This document shows positions 1-12,865 of a DNA stretch of 64,000 nt, piece after piece. This DNA is from Takifugu bimaculatus (Eukaryota > Chordata > Actinopteri > Tetraodontiformes > Tetraodontidae), in assembly GCA_004026145.2 (NCBI GenBank), contig CP034983.1, forward strand, positions 7,426,630 to 7,490,629, read 5' to 3'. Position numbers and translations under genes: made by a program. Under the pieces are notes generated by a model. That model worked only from the letters and a program-made list of their open reading frames with translations. It did no database searches and was not told the origin of the DNA. The stretch's first letter is position 1, and each line of letters starts with the position of its first letter.

Positions 1-2795
1 CTCAGGACATGATTAGACTTCTTCTTTCAGCATGGGGCTCAGCCTCCAGCTCCAGGGCTCTCCAGAATCTTTAAGATAATGTTAGCTGGTATCATCTAAC
101 CCCAACTGTCCACCTTGTAATAAACATTTGCATGAACTTCAAACAGCACAGTACATAGGTATCAGGGATTCCCACCAGTCCATTGTAAGTGAAGAAGCCT
201 CTTGACTGGGAGGTGAGATGTCTTTAAGAAACCACAAGAAAGTCCATTTAAGCTTTGCTAAGCTGAAGAGAAGCACTCATTGAAATGGGTGACTGAGAAC
301 ATTGACCGGGATGTTTAAACTACTTTACAAAACCAACAAAATGCTATGATTATAATTAATAGAGAGTAGAGAGTGGCGATGTTCTATTAATTCAACTCAG
401 AGTACACATTTTCATGGACAGCTAGCTGCTTAACAGTCGCGATTCTAACTCTCAGACACAGCTAACAGGCTTTATCAATCAAGCAAGGAGAAATGAAGCA
501 GCGATTGAAATCACCATCTGTATGAATCCTCCATCTTGTATATGGGGGTGGTAAAATGATAGCCTACATCTAATAAAAAAAAGCAAGACATAACCCTTTT
601 CACGTAGTCTGCTGTATATGCACATGGACAAAATGGGCTTGCAAGCGGGCAATACAGACTTTGCACATCCTGACGGCTGCTTTAATGCCTCTATAGATTG
701 AGCAAGCTGGAAATACAATCAACTGTGTTGTTTTCTGAAAATTAATTTGGGCACATTTCTCACACATACACTCTGTGTGAAGAAACTCTCCATTTGGAAG
801 AAACCTTTAAATTTGGAGGAAAACTTCAGTAATTTTACTTGACATCCTCCCATCAGACAGCTCCAATGTATCCGATATATTATCAAAGAGATTCTAGAGA
901 AATCTAGAGATTTGGATTTATGTGCATAAATGGTTTTTACTGGTCTTAACTGTATACCATCATCTTTATTTCTACTTGTCTTATGTTCCCTATATACTAC
1001 AAGTGTTGTTACAGCCTACGGCTCAAGCCGCTTGTGTTGTTTTTTTTAAAGATGTCCAACCTTCTGCCCCACCCTCCATCATTGTCTCTGCTCTGATAGC
1101 TCCACACAGACCACAGTTTAATAGAGCCATTTCATCTCGCGGGGGCCCCTACGCGCAACGAATGTGCTGTTTTAATCAACACTGGCTGCTTTGATTGCAC
1201 TTCTGCTGCGAAACTCGGCCTCCTTTATTTACATCATGCGCTGAGCTGTCAACTTGACCTTGCTGTGCCCTGTCTTTGGGATTCACCCTTCAGAGGGCCA
1301 ATCAGCTAGCCCTGTATGCACCATATCATTCCAGGACAGTGCAGCAACCCGGATGTCAGACACCTGTCACACACACCCAGTTCCAGTATCATTGAGGCCT
1401 TTAATGGAAAGAGGAGTGAAATGCAAAGTGTCTTCTTGGGTTGCAGTCTTGCAGAAAGGTGGGGCGAATCTTTAAGGTGATAGCTGATGACTTTCAAACA
1501 GGATAATATAACACACTCTCTCAGGCTGCATCCTGCATACATCCATTCTCATATGGAACATCAAGACCTGCTCCACCTCCTCCTCTTCCCCCACTGCTGC
1601 CCGCTCGCCTTTTCTCTCCTATATTTCTTATCCACTTTTGTGTAATTAATTTCCCCTTTCATCCTTTCCTTTCCTTTCATGTCCTCTTTATTCTGATATT
1701 TCAAGGAAATTGCCTTCCCTTTTCTGATCCCCTCTTCTTTGGTTGACGGGATAATGTGCATGGGAGGTAGGGGCATGTAGCCTGTCTGCCTCCCTCTCAG
1801 ATGGGGGTGGAGTGGAGGCCTGGTGATGAAGATGCTCATTTCTCTCTGCCCTGGAGGGCCAGCTTGTAGTGTTGCCATTAAGTTGGAGTTGCGCTTATGA
1901 CTTGGCAGCTTATTTACATATTTCATCTAAGTGTGCTTTCCTCCTTTTATAATTCAATAGCTTTACTTATTTTTCCTGTGGTAATGCACATGCTAGTTGC
2001 AATAAATTATTTTGGTGAATCAAGTGGAATAAAGTTTCTCATTAAAGAGAGAGAAAAGCTTATTCAAATATAATTGTACAGTTATAAGGAAAAGAATACT
2101 AAAAACAGAGCTGAAACACAGGAATTTAGGTTTATTTATTTATTTTGGTGGGGTTGCACAAATGCTCACATAGAGTGAAAAATAGTTAGACACACTGGAA
2201 TATCTGCTAAATCTGTCTGTGAAAGCGCGATGGTGGAAAAAAAGTGGCGGTTCAGACAGTTCTGGCTGCTCATGAGCGCCAAGAGTTTAGAGCTGTTATC
2301 AGTCTATACCCGCAATTGTACACGCATGAGTGCACATAATCTTACGTGTCTGCCCATCGCCCATTTTGCGTGCTTCTCTTGTGCAGCGTTCATGGTCCAC
2401 AGCAATTCTTGATCATCCTGACAAACAGGAATGTAGCACAGATCAGCAGGGATCAATGGAATCCAGCAGCAAAGGATAGAGTTCACAGAGACTGGGGAAC
2501 GTTCTGGACACAGCTTGCATAATACCTGTGGTTTTTGTAAATTAATAAAGGCTGAGAGGGGAAAACGTGATGGGTTCTGTTGCAGGGTTCTGTTGTTTAG
2601 GTTGAAGCAGAGCAGTTGAAAATAACAATTAATTTGTAGTGGAATCAATACCAACAGATTCACCAGTGAGATACTTCTTTGTATCAAATTTGCTTCCAGG
2701 AATCAGATTGGGATTTGGATCATTCAAATTAGTGTGAAAACATTTGAGTATTAAAAATAACCAGTCACAGCCAAAAAGTCATTCAAATCCATTTA
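1..2795. other. unique AT-rich sequence, no gene recognised
   Basis: I see no recognisable gene, RNA or repeat here. The open frames are 60-127 codons, overlap each other on both strands and resemble nothing I know. The tract at 1,561-1,926 is pyrimidine-rich on the plus strand, which explains the long charged open frame on the minus strand there. Confidence 0.6.
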
Positions 2796-3203
2796 TCCTA
2801 GAGCAGTGGTTCTCAACTTCTGGGTTGCAATCCAAAAGAGGGTCAAGGACCCGTTCTGAATGGGTCTTAGAAATCTGGTCAAAAAAGGAAATAATATTTC
2901 ATGGGAATCTGATTCTGGACATGTTAGCTTGAAAAAATAACTTTCGAAAGGTGTGCATGAGAGACATACAGCCACCTAGGTGCTAGCCATGGTAACTTTC
3001 AACATTTGATTGAGGCTCACTTCAAGTTTGTGCTGCTAAGATAAGATGGCAGCATAAAAAGCATGAAAATGACTTTTGGTGTTTAAAATGTGGATTTTTG
3101 TTCAGTCGGGATAATATGGGACAGAAACACCTAAAGTGGTTTGTGACTTAATGGGAAAATGTGGGTTCCACAATGAGACTGATTGAGAACGCCTGTCCTA
3201 GAG
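2796..3203. mobile_element. hAT-type miniature transposon with 8-bp target duplication
   Basis: The element proper runs 2,804-3,195 (392 bp). It starts CAGTGGTTCTCAA and ends with the complement of CAGGCGTTCTCAA, giving 13-bp terminal inverted repeats with two mismatches. Directly outside both ends lies the same 8 bp, TCCTAGAG (2,796-2,803 and 3,196-3,203). An 8-bp duplication with CAG-starting ends is the signature of hAT-superfamily DNA transposons. No transposase frame fits inside, so this is a non-autonomous copy moved in trans. The perfect duplication suggests moderate age, and the two terminal mismatches show some decay. Confidence 0.85.
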
Positions 3204-6200
3204 TATCAGAAATTGGATCTGGAGTCGGGATCTTGGTTCTCAAAACACACACTATAGGAGCAGGTCCATGCATATGTGTTGTAATAATTTAAGTTGACAA
3301 AGAGTAAAAAGAGCAGACCTGAATAATGACCCAAAGATATTTAGCTCATTTTTGCAGCTTAACCCAAACACATTCCTGGTCCCATTAATGTCTGTGTAAA
3401 AATTTTTGTTATGCAGTTTTAAGAAAAAAAAAAATACATGCAACTTTTCACACTAACCCTCCCCCAGTTAATGAATTAACAAACGATTCAGGAACAAATC
3501 AAACTGCTTTTCAAGCACAACAGCTGATAAATAAGGTATACAGATACAATTGGCTTTTATTCCTGCCAAGTGACTACTCATGTGAAAACACTGGGATAAT
3601 GCATTTATCCTCCTCCATTAATGGGCACCAGTAAGCTCACTGCAAGCTTGCCATCACTTTCTCTGCATGATCGAGCTAATTGTTCCTCATCATATCCAGC
3701 AGGTAGTAATTAGGCCTTTGTTGCTTGCTATCATACTGTTGATACAATAGACGGCTCTCAGGCTGCAGTTGTTCTCTGCAATTGTGAAGCATTAAAGGAG
3801 ATTATGCATTTTAAAAGGTGAGAATTAAAACCTAGTAGAGGGGAGACCGCCCTCTTTTTGTTTGCCATTCTTATATTCATGAAATATGATTTAAAGTATA
3901 ATATCATGATTCAAAGGGAATCATTTGTTGTGCTCAGTTGAGTGTCCTTGACTAATGCTCATGGTCAAAATGGAATACAAAATTGTTGATGTACAACAGT
4001 TGAAAAACTGGAATAAATAAGTGAGTCGGCTATTTAAGTGCTGAAAAAAAAGCTATAAAAACTGATTGCTGAGTGTGTTTGCAGATGTTTGTCATACAAA
4101 TGGGTGAGACGAGGATAGCTGATTTTGAAGAACACTGCAGTTAGAGGACACTTTGCTGATTACATCTACAATCACAGAGACGTGGGTAAATATGATTTTG
4201 TTTTGTTCTGGCTCCCTCTCACCCCCTCTTCAGAAATAAAATTGTGATAATTGCGCACACATTCACACACAAAGGAATAATGTAAAAAAACAATGCAGAT
4301 GCCTCAAAACCAAGATCAGCGCTTTGGAAAGGCTGGAAGATTTGTGGATTCGTAAAAGCTAGCAGGTGCTTCTCCTTATTCTGCTTATCCATGTACTTAT
4401 CCTTCTCTGGTGCATTAGTCTACTCTCTTCACTGTCTGTCTCCATATTTTCTATGCGGAACACAGGAGAGCAGGTTGAATATTTACCTCTGCTAAGGAAG
4501 AAATGTGACAGCCAGCGATTGTCTGAATGTTGGCAAAATAACTCGAAAGGTAAGCAACGGATTTGGCTGAAAATAAAATTTTCATCAAATGTTGATATTA
4601 GGACCAGAAACAGATGATTACACACTGGTGATATTCTGGAACCTTCTATTACTACTGCCTATGCTGTTCTATACTATAGGGGTAAGTCATATTATGTGGG
4701 AAAATGACCTATTGGTGGATCTCACATCTGTTCTTTTAAACTCACTAGTGAAATATGTCAATTACTAGCTCTCATACACTCAGTGGAATGACATCAAGCA
4801 GAGGGAAAGAGTATCAAAATCAGTTCTTCCTTCACAGTCTTCTGTCAGACAAGTCTGGTTATTAGCCAACAGAGAGTCACCGTCTATGACAATGCAAACG
4901 CTCACTCGGCACTCAGGACAGAGCTCAACTCCCTCTCTGTCTCTGTTTCTATTTTTACCAATGATGTCAACAACCAGTATATTGCAGAGGTTCCAGAAAG
5001 ACCTTCCTGCTGTCTCCTCTTTGTTGAGGCTACTCTGACTAAGTTGTGATTCTTTGTCAGCCTACTGCCATTTCACATGTACTGTACATGCCATGGAGAG
5101 TAAAAGCAAAGCTGATCAAGGTGTACTGGTGCCGGTGGATCACGAGTATAGTGTCCCATTGCTTCTTTCACAGTGCCATTATCCTCATTTTTGAATTATG
5201 AACAAGGACAAATCAAGCCTGTGACCCAGGGGACATTATTTATACAGTAAAAGAGGTTAATAAGCATCAGACAGGGTGGTCACAGTGGCTCTGATTGGTT
5301 GTTTAACTTACTGATTGCAAATAGACTACAGCCACATTATCTAGAGATTTATTTCCATCCACAGGACAAACATGCAGTCTGTTAACAAAGTCCATGTAAT
5401 ATGTTGAACTACACACACTAAATGTATATTGTGAATAGGGTAAAAAAAAATAGTGTTGAGATTTTTTGGGGGGGTATTTTCCTCAAAATGAATAAAACAG
5501 GAGGAATATCTGCAGTGTCTCCTTGTAATATTGTTTGACCCCTTCACTTGCCCTAATTTCTCAATGCGTGGATCAATCAGTCGTTGCAGTAGCTGCACGT
5601 GGTTTCCCTGAAGCAATTAGTGCCTTTAGGTAAGAATGGATTACGGTAGTCCATGATGCATCAACAGGATTTGAAAAACAACTCAACAACACTCAGTTAA
5701 ATGACAATAAAATGCCGCCACGCAACACCTAATGCGCCCATTATTGGTCCTTTAATCAATGCTGCCTCATATTATCTTTATCTTTGGTAAATTTCCAGAC
5801 CTTGTGATCTTTGACAAGAAACTGAGATTACTTAGCTGTCATAGAGATCAAATAGGTGTCATGTGACCATGGAGTGGCCTTATCATTTTGGTTTGTGATA
5901 AGTAAAGCTTTTGAAGTTTTTATGGACAAGCTGAGCTTTGTTATTCATTGACAGTCTTAGTTTAGACAGATGATCCTATCTCTTTGTGAGAATACAGTTG
6001 ACCCAGCAAGAGCACAAGACTCCTTTCAAAAATGTACAACAAAGGTAGTATCTGCAGTCTCTAAACTCTCAGGATGAGTGGAGGAACTATCGATCCTCTT
6101 TATGCAGTTGCATTCATGAGGAAGATGCTTTAGAACCAAGCACAAACTGTAAAGCTTTTTGTTACATTAATGATGCTGATGAAGTTTGTGTACCATCTCT

Positions 6201-6479
6201 TTATGGTGAGAGATATTTCATTTCAATGCAACTACACCTTTAATAGTTCCTGTTACTCCATAGTCTCCAGAATCACTGCCATGACAGAGGTCAGATTGTT
6301 TGTTGATACTGGATCCGATGTCAAGAAAGGATATAAACAAGGATGCAGAAAAGCATGCAAGGGGTCACAACACCAGGTATGAGTAGCTCATGGGTAAATA
6401 CTGGACTAAACAATCAACAGCAAGTACAAGTACAACGAGCAGGATGCGGGTTTAAATTCATGTGCAGAGAAGGAGACAC
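3204..6479. other. unique sequence, no gene recognised
   Basis: There is no supported gene. The stretch 3,590-3,850 is rich in ATTA-type homeodomain core sites and could be a conserved regulatory block (listed separately). The rest is ordinary AT-rich sequence with short chance frames on both strands. Confidence 0.55.
3590..3850. promoter_or_regulatory. candidate conserved non-coding element
   Basis: This is a low-repeat stretch with clustered homeodomain-type cores (ATTAATGG, TAATTAGG, TAATTG and similar) and little simple sequence. Such texture is typical of developmental enhancers in fish gene deserts. This is inference from composition only, and no specific enhancer was recognised. Confidence 0.2.
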
Positions 6480-6514
6480 AAACACATGAATGAGCAAAAT
6501 ACGTGTGTCGCTGT

Positions 6515-6755
6515 TTTGGATATATGTGGTCCACAGCAGAATACGACCTCTGCATTTCACCTGTGTCTGCATGAATGGGACCAGATCCAGACATGAGTCA
6601 ATGCCATGGTCAAGGGCACTTTGAAAAAAGAGTACCACTGAGGCTCTGAGGAAACCCAGACAGACATGAACATTCAAACAGAAAGGCCGAAAGTCAGGAC
6701 TGGAATTCAGAACCTCCCTACTCGGGTCCCAATGAGGCGCACCCAAACCAACTTA
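6515..6755 (-). mobile_element. degenerate tRNA-headed SINE-like repeat
   Basis: On the minus strand, a tRNA box-B-like GGTTCTGAATTCC (around 6,700) is followed by GGCCTTTCTGT and GGGTTTCCTC blocks and then a GTGAAATGCAGAGG block. I recognise this order from common fish and vertebrate SINE-like repeats. The match is imperfect and the ends are uncertain. A shared target duplication was not found. It overlaps minus-strand frames of 62 and 110 codons, which are translations of repeat sequence rather than genes. Confidence 0.5.
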
Positions 6756-7416
6756 ACAGGAAATGCATGTGAAGGCAATTGGAATGTTGTTACTTGTGAT
6801 TTAGGTGTGATTAAGGATACCTAGAGTTACCATGATGATACTTTAGGTTCTTAAGGGCCATTGTGAACATGTACCGTCATCTCTTGGAACTTTACTAAAA
6901 CTGTTGCACACTGTTGAAAGCATTTCCTCCATGACTGTTGGGGCGCCACGTCAACGTGATTCATGATGTCTTGCCGCTGCTCAAGCTGTTGCTATTTGTT
7001 TGTTTCCACCTGAATTTGTGTTGAAAGCCTTTACGGAGAGAGTCATAAATCACCTCAACCTGCATATGATTGCTGAAGTTTTTCAGATTTCTTTTTTTTT
7101 CAGTCAGGTCCACACTGAAGAGAACCAGGGAAAATCATTTAATCTTATTTGCTTTGAACTGAAACAGCGAATCGACGATTTCATGTTCTCACTTTCCAAA
7201 AGTAATTGCAAACTGATGTGAACTCCTCAACTCCCTGCACCTCATCGCCGCTCAGGCAGCTCAGGATGATTTTACTTCGAACAGCTCCTTGATCTTTGGC
7301 ATGTGTAAATCACCCTGACTGTTCCTCGTTATAAGTTGGTTGAGACTTTTTCTTCACAGATGCACACACCTTCCGTGCATGATCGCCCCCTCGGACTCAG
7401 GAACCATGGAGCTCCG

Positions 7417-7417
<1 letters not shown>

Positions 7418-7461
<44 letters not shown>
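7418..7461. repeat. (CTG)n/(CAG)n triplet repeat, about 14.7 units
   Basis: This is an uninterrupted 44-bp run of TGC units. It lies in a 70-codon plus-strand frame that would read as a polycysteine run, which is not a credible protein. No flanking coding signal was seen. Confidence 0.95.
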
Positions 7462-7462
<1 letters not shown>

Positions 7463-10400
7463 GATGAATCATGTAGGTTGTTTGTGTTTCTGCTCACCAT
7501 GAATGTTTTCCTTAAGTGCCGTTCTTTATCTCCATTGCCGTCTACATACTGATGCTATCAAGCACAATAAATGCATCAGGGTGTTATCTTTCAGTATAAC
7601 TCACACCTGGCCTTTATCTAGAGCTGACACTTCTGGCCTCATTCATGTCATGTGCGGGTAGATGTGTGCAAATATCCTGGTGCAGGGGGAGACAAATTGG
7701 TTGGTCCTTTTAGGGCATGCAGGATTGCATTGCTGCATAACTGTGCCATACCTCATTACATTGAGATTATTGGATATCTCCATCACCTCCATCTCTGACC
7801 AGTATATAGCCCTTATTCAATGTTCCACCAAGGCAGGCATTTAAGGGAACACTGGAGCTCAACCAATTGACAATATGGCGAGAGACCATAAATTACCATT
7901 TATTTATTTGCACTAGTCTAAGCCCACACATGGCTTCACTTAGCTCTTGTTATTGTTGTCTTGTACAATAATCACAGGTCTGCTGTAATTCTTACTGCTG
8001 CTGTTTCATAATTACAACAGTGTTTGTTATATGATTAAAATCTATACAAACCACAAAACAGAGGTTTGTTATCACATAAGCAAGGCTGAGGAGCCCTGTT
8101 TGTGCTAAATTCTTTTGGATTGAATTTGTAACAACTGTTATTTAGTCCTATTATATAAGCTAATATATATTGATACATTATTCTGGAAAATATGCTGACA
8201 AATTTACAAATGTAAAAGTGGGACCTTAACCAAATGTGTTGGCTGATCCACAATGCAGCAGGATAAGAGGGATGCTCCTGGGCTGAAAAATCAAAAACAG
8301 TGATTCCTCTTGAGCTTACATCATGCAGACATGTGGCAGTTTATGATTAGACTTCTTAAAGCAAACCAGATGAGACCTCTGGAAGTGCTTAGAACTGTGG
8401 ATTTCAGAACGTGCCACTTGGCACGATTTGGCCCTTTGAAGACAATGTAAAGCAGCAAGTGTGCCACTCGTGTGGGAAACTTCTGAGGAGCGGCCGTGCC
8501 ACACATTTAGTCATCAAGCTCAGGATTCTGCCGTTCACAAACAACATGTGTCCTTATGTCAGTTTGTTCCACACAACCCCACAACACAGCCATGTGCACA
8601 GTAGACAGAGGGTTTAAAGTCTGCCCTAAAAGTAGTACAGATATTTTGATGTGGCTCCCTGAATTCTTGGCAAACATCTGGCTTTTAATATGATGTAGAA
8701 CAAGCTCCTGAAACTAAAGTACAAGTATGATGTAAGGAACAAACACAGATAGCGTTTACAGTTTTTTTATTATTATTTTTCCCCACCGATGCAATTTTTG
8801 TCACTAGAGGAGAATCCTCTTTGGTTATGGCCTCCCTGATTCATTGGACAAGTCAAAGGAAATGGCAGCACACAAACCAACAAATAACAGCTGCTCATCT
8901 CAGGTGACATCTGAGTTAATGACCTGAAGTACGGACAAATATGACTGGTTCTGCTTATCTTTGGAGATATTGATGGACCTTACAGAAAGGCGGCTAAGGT
9001 GCTAATATCCACTGAAATGCCATCCGTCAAATCAACGCTTCTTCTCTGGCTCGTCGTTGCCTCGACTGGAAAATATCTTTCAGCATATTGACAGATGGAA
9101 GAGATGGCGAGGATGTCTACACTGGCAGCACATTCATCCTTCTACAGTTTACTTTGAACAGAAAAGACAAATTGATGGGGTGCTGCTTTCCTCTTAATAT
9201 TACTCTTTTTCTAAAACAGACAAGCATTTTGAGGGAATTTATTACTTGTGCTGTAGCAGCTCTTGTCATTATTCTGAATAACTAGCATATCCCACAGGCT
9301 CAGTCTGGGGCAGACTGTTACTCACTGCTGGTGATAGGGAGGTGAAGAGGTGGATGCAGGAGCTGTGAAGCCAGTTCCAAAGGTCTCAGTGGAGGGCTGT
9401 CTTGCAGGCGGGTGTGAGGTGTGACTGGCACTTACTCTGGAGGCACCAGATGGCCAGGAGGGGGGGCTCGTGCCAATGAGGGTGAGGGGACCCTGTGTCA
9501 GTCCAGGCATCTGTAGCTTGCGTCATGATCCTGGCAGAACAGTGATGTTCGGTCGGCCATCACTAGTAAACAGCCCCCAGTCGCGAGGGTGAAATACAAG
9601 ATGGGCAAGGGATGAATCAAAATCCTAACCACGCACCTGATGCCGTGATGACATGTGGGGAATCAGTGGCAGTCATCCAAATAGGATCTGAGCCTGTGGA
9701 CAGGAGGCAGAACGAGGCCAGGATTGGCCTGTGGACAGCTTGCCTACAGGTGAAGTAGAAGTTAGAGCTGATGAAAAAGTTCTGTTTAATTGAGGATGCA
9801 GCCAAGTTCCAATGGTAAATAGGTTATAGGAATGAAAGTCAGGCTGGTTTCAATGAGGATGCACATGGTTTTTCCATTTTACATAATAATCTAAGGAAAA
9901 CAAATTGTTTGGGTCACATTTAGGTCACACATCTATAATTTAGGTAACGTAATGCATCTATTATCCTTATTCCTGTGATATCCAGTCTTTTATACAGTAT
10001 CACCAATAGGGTAAAGATGCGCTCCAGACCTGCTGTTCTCCCTGGTCTTCATGAATTATCAGTTTTATTACCACACTCATGAGCGCACACTTTGCTGTGC
10101 AACATCACATTCACACTGCCAGAGCCTGAAGTGACACAGGTAACCTTAAGTCACTTAACTTAGACTTGTCCAACCCGTGACCCCTAGCGATCAACCGTTC
10201 ACCTTTAGCCCGCCCTACTGGCTGCATTGATGAACAGAGCATCAATAAAAGGGTGACACCCTCTCTCTCTGAGGACTGCTTCTTTGATTTAAGCAGCTGC
10301 ATCTACCTGTCAGATGTGGGAGTCTGACCAGCCTGTGCAATCTCTCTCTCTCTGTCTCTGTTGTGTGGCCTTTTCAACTTGCCACAGCCTCCTGTGGGTC

Positions 10401-11259
10401 ACTGGCTTGCTAAAAAACTCTGATACAGTTCACCCGATCAATATGTGAGAAGCTCGCTGCCTTCTGAACTCTACAGTCTAGTCACTGGGGACCTAATTTC
10501 TCTCAATGGGACAAATGCCAGGACACACTGTACCACCCGAGGCACCTTTACTAAAGTCACCCGCTACTAGACGCTAAAACATAATGTAATCGATAAAATA
10601 AAACTGAGAATGTGGAAGTAACTTCTGACACATCATTGAAGGAAACCAGGAATATCACAAAAAAGCATATATGTCAAAAATGTGACAAATGCAGGAAATG
10701 CTCAGAAACATAAAGCAGGTGTGCAGTTGGGCGTCAAAAACAGACGGGACGTCTGGACATCATTACAGAGATCAACCACATGAAGAGCTGGGTGGATGAT
10801 GAACAAGTGACCTTTCTGTCATTACCCTAAAGCCGCTACAGCTGTTAACTTTCAGTCCGGGACTTTGAAATAAAATGCAGGGGTCGCATCAAAACGTGTT
10901 TGAAAACTTCCCGCACAAGCTCTCAAATTACAAGTGGAATTGGGCAGAGAAGACAGCATCTATGATCATGAATAACTGCTCTTCAAACCTAAAGTCTGCC
11001 AGCAGAAAACACTTTGTGACAGCTTCCAACGACTTTGAAAAGAACTCGTGAGACACAGAAACACGAGAATTTGTGTAAACTTCATACGCGTTTCATTACC
11101 CACATTCAGATTTGGCACTGCTTTCAAGTACTTCTCACACCCAAACTATGTTCATCTTTGGATAATTAGTGCATCAAATCTTTTTTTTTTGTCCTAACTA
11201 ATCAAGCCATACTTTGATCAATGCCTAATTACATAAGCGTAAGAGAAGTCTGTTGCCTG

Positions 11260-11440
11260 ATAAGTACTTTGGAATACATTATCATCTGGATGTATTATGC
11301 AGAGTGCTGATTTATTTTGTTGCTATTGTAATGCTCTGTTAATTACAAGAGGGGAGGGATGTTTAATTATTGCTGGTGGCGGGATTAAGGACTGTCATCT
11401 ACACGCCTCAAAAATAAGACACTAACAAGCCTCAAAAAAT
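11260..11440. promoter_or_regulatory. candidate conserved non-coding element
   Basis: The stretch is dense in TTAATTAC, TTTAATTATT and GGATTAAGG homeodomain-type cores and free of simple repeats. It resembles conserved non-coding DNA by texture only. No known enhancer is recognised. Confidence 0.2.
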
Positions 11441-12465
11441 GCTTTATGGTTGCTACCTTGTTGCATGTTGAAAGAGCCTCTGTCTTTTGTGTTTCCCCAT
11501 CATTCATAAAGAAAGTTTCTCACCATCCTGAAAGAAAATAGCATCTGTATTCTCCTTAATGCCACAGAGGAAGTGAAACCACCGAACAGCAGCGAAACCT
11601 CTTCAGGTTTTGTCCGTCTCCTCGTCCACTTCTGTTCATTCAACACAGGACACAATTGATGAGAAATCTGAATATTTGCTCTATAAACTGATCTTCTGTC
11701 TTTGCAGCTCTCAACCTCCCACCCCCCAACCATCTTGACAAGCAACTGTAGATTCATTTCATTCACCGTTTCCTTGGCAACTCTCGCTGAGAGACCGAGG
11801 AGTTTTCACCAGGAGACAAAGTGCGGCAATGGAGTCATTATTTACTGCATGGCTAAAGTGCTGATATTCACTGGCATGCGTTGCAGCCTCGCTCCACTTT
11901 TCCATGTCTATTTTGGCCTCTCACATCAGAAAGTACATAATTAGTGTCTCCATGGTGATGCCATTGGTCAGGTTACTTTTAAACCTGACAGTTGCGTAGC
12001 TGTCATTCTTTCGTGCTGTTGGACTTCAGGTTAAAAATGCATATCCACCTTCTGAAGAGCTGGCTGAGATTCTTTAGTGAATATGTGCTTCAGGGATAAT
12101 TAGAAGAGGTATTCTATGTGCTAATCACTGTTTGTGGCTTCAGCAGTCTAACAATGGCCTCAAGGCAGGCGGCACGGCCACCTTTTAGTGGGTAATAAAT
12201 CTAAATTTGAAAAGTGTGAAATTCAATAAGCCTGGGTTTCACTCACCGCCCATGTTCGCGTTCTCCATTCATCCGTGACCATAAAATGAACTGGACTCCT
12301 CTGAGCTGCTCTGGCACACAGAGGGAAATAAATATGGGTTTCACCTTGTCCCATTTCTTTTACACCATCAGCTGTCAAGGACAGGACGTGAGTTCTCATT
12401 AGTAAACACTGACTGAAGTGTGGTTCATTTGCTGAACAATGAGGAAAAAGAGCATTTAGAGAGTG

Positions 12466-12865
12466 CAGACCTCCGCTAAGCAGGTCTTTCCCCCCAAAAT
12501 TTTGACTTAAACCCATAGTGTATAAAGGCAGTTTAATACAAGGTCAGAATTCCTCAGAGGTCGGATTCAAGCCGGGTTTTGTGCCCTACCAGGAGCACAA
12601 CATTCACCTGGCATCCCACATCCCTTGGAGAAAGTGCTGTTTGGTAGGACGCAGCTTGTGTCAGGAGGACTGGATTTGCCAGGCCCAACATAAGTTGCTA
12701 TATGATCAAAACCCCTTGGCTATAATCTTTGTAAGATCAAAGGTCAAATTCCCCCTGGAATCCACGTCACCAAAATTTAATCAAGCCTGCGTTGTCCAAT
12801 TTCCTGAAATTGTCATTAAAATTTGTTTATAACTTTATGAGAGGTTTTGTTCAACATCAGGCAAA
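12466..12865. repeat. degenerate foldback-type dispersed repeat
   Basis: The left edge has ACCTCCGCTAAGCAGGT (near 12,469). This resembles the ACCTCCGCCAAGGAGGT terminal palindrome that I know from a common teleost repeat. The right part has GATCAAAGGTCAAA, then ACCAAAATTTAATCA, and a block like CATAACTTTTTGAG near 12,827-12,842, in the order expected for that repeat. The right-hand palindrome is not clear, so the end is approximate. The 104-codon frame at 12,518-12,832 is translation of repeat DNA. Confidence 0.5.

Larger units (their letters stand above)
6756..12465. other. unique sequence with one triplet repeat, no gene recognised
   Basis: Apart from the CTG tract at 7,418-7,461 and the candidate regulatory block at 11,260-11,440, I see no gene or recognisable element. 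The segment 9,300-9,820 is noticeably richer in G and C than its surroundings. It carries Pro/Ser/Thr-rich minus-strand frames but shows no known domain. Confidence 0.5.

Noticed and set aside
7340..7552. Frame encoding a polycysteine run
   Set aside because: It is translation of the CTG repeat and no credible protein family fits.
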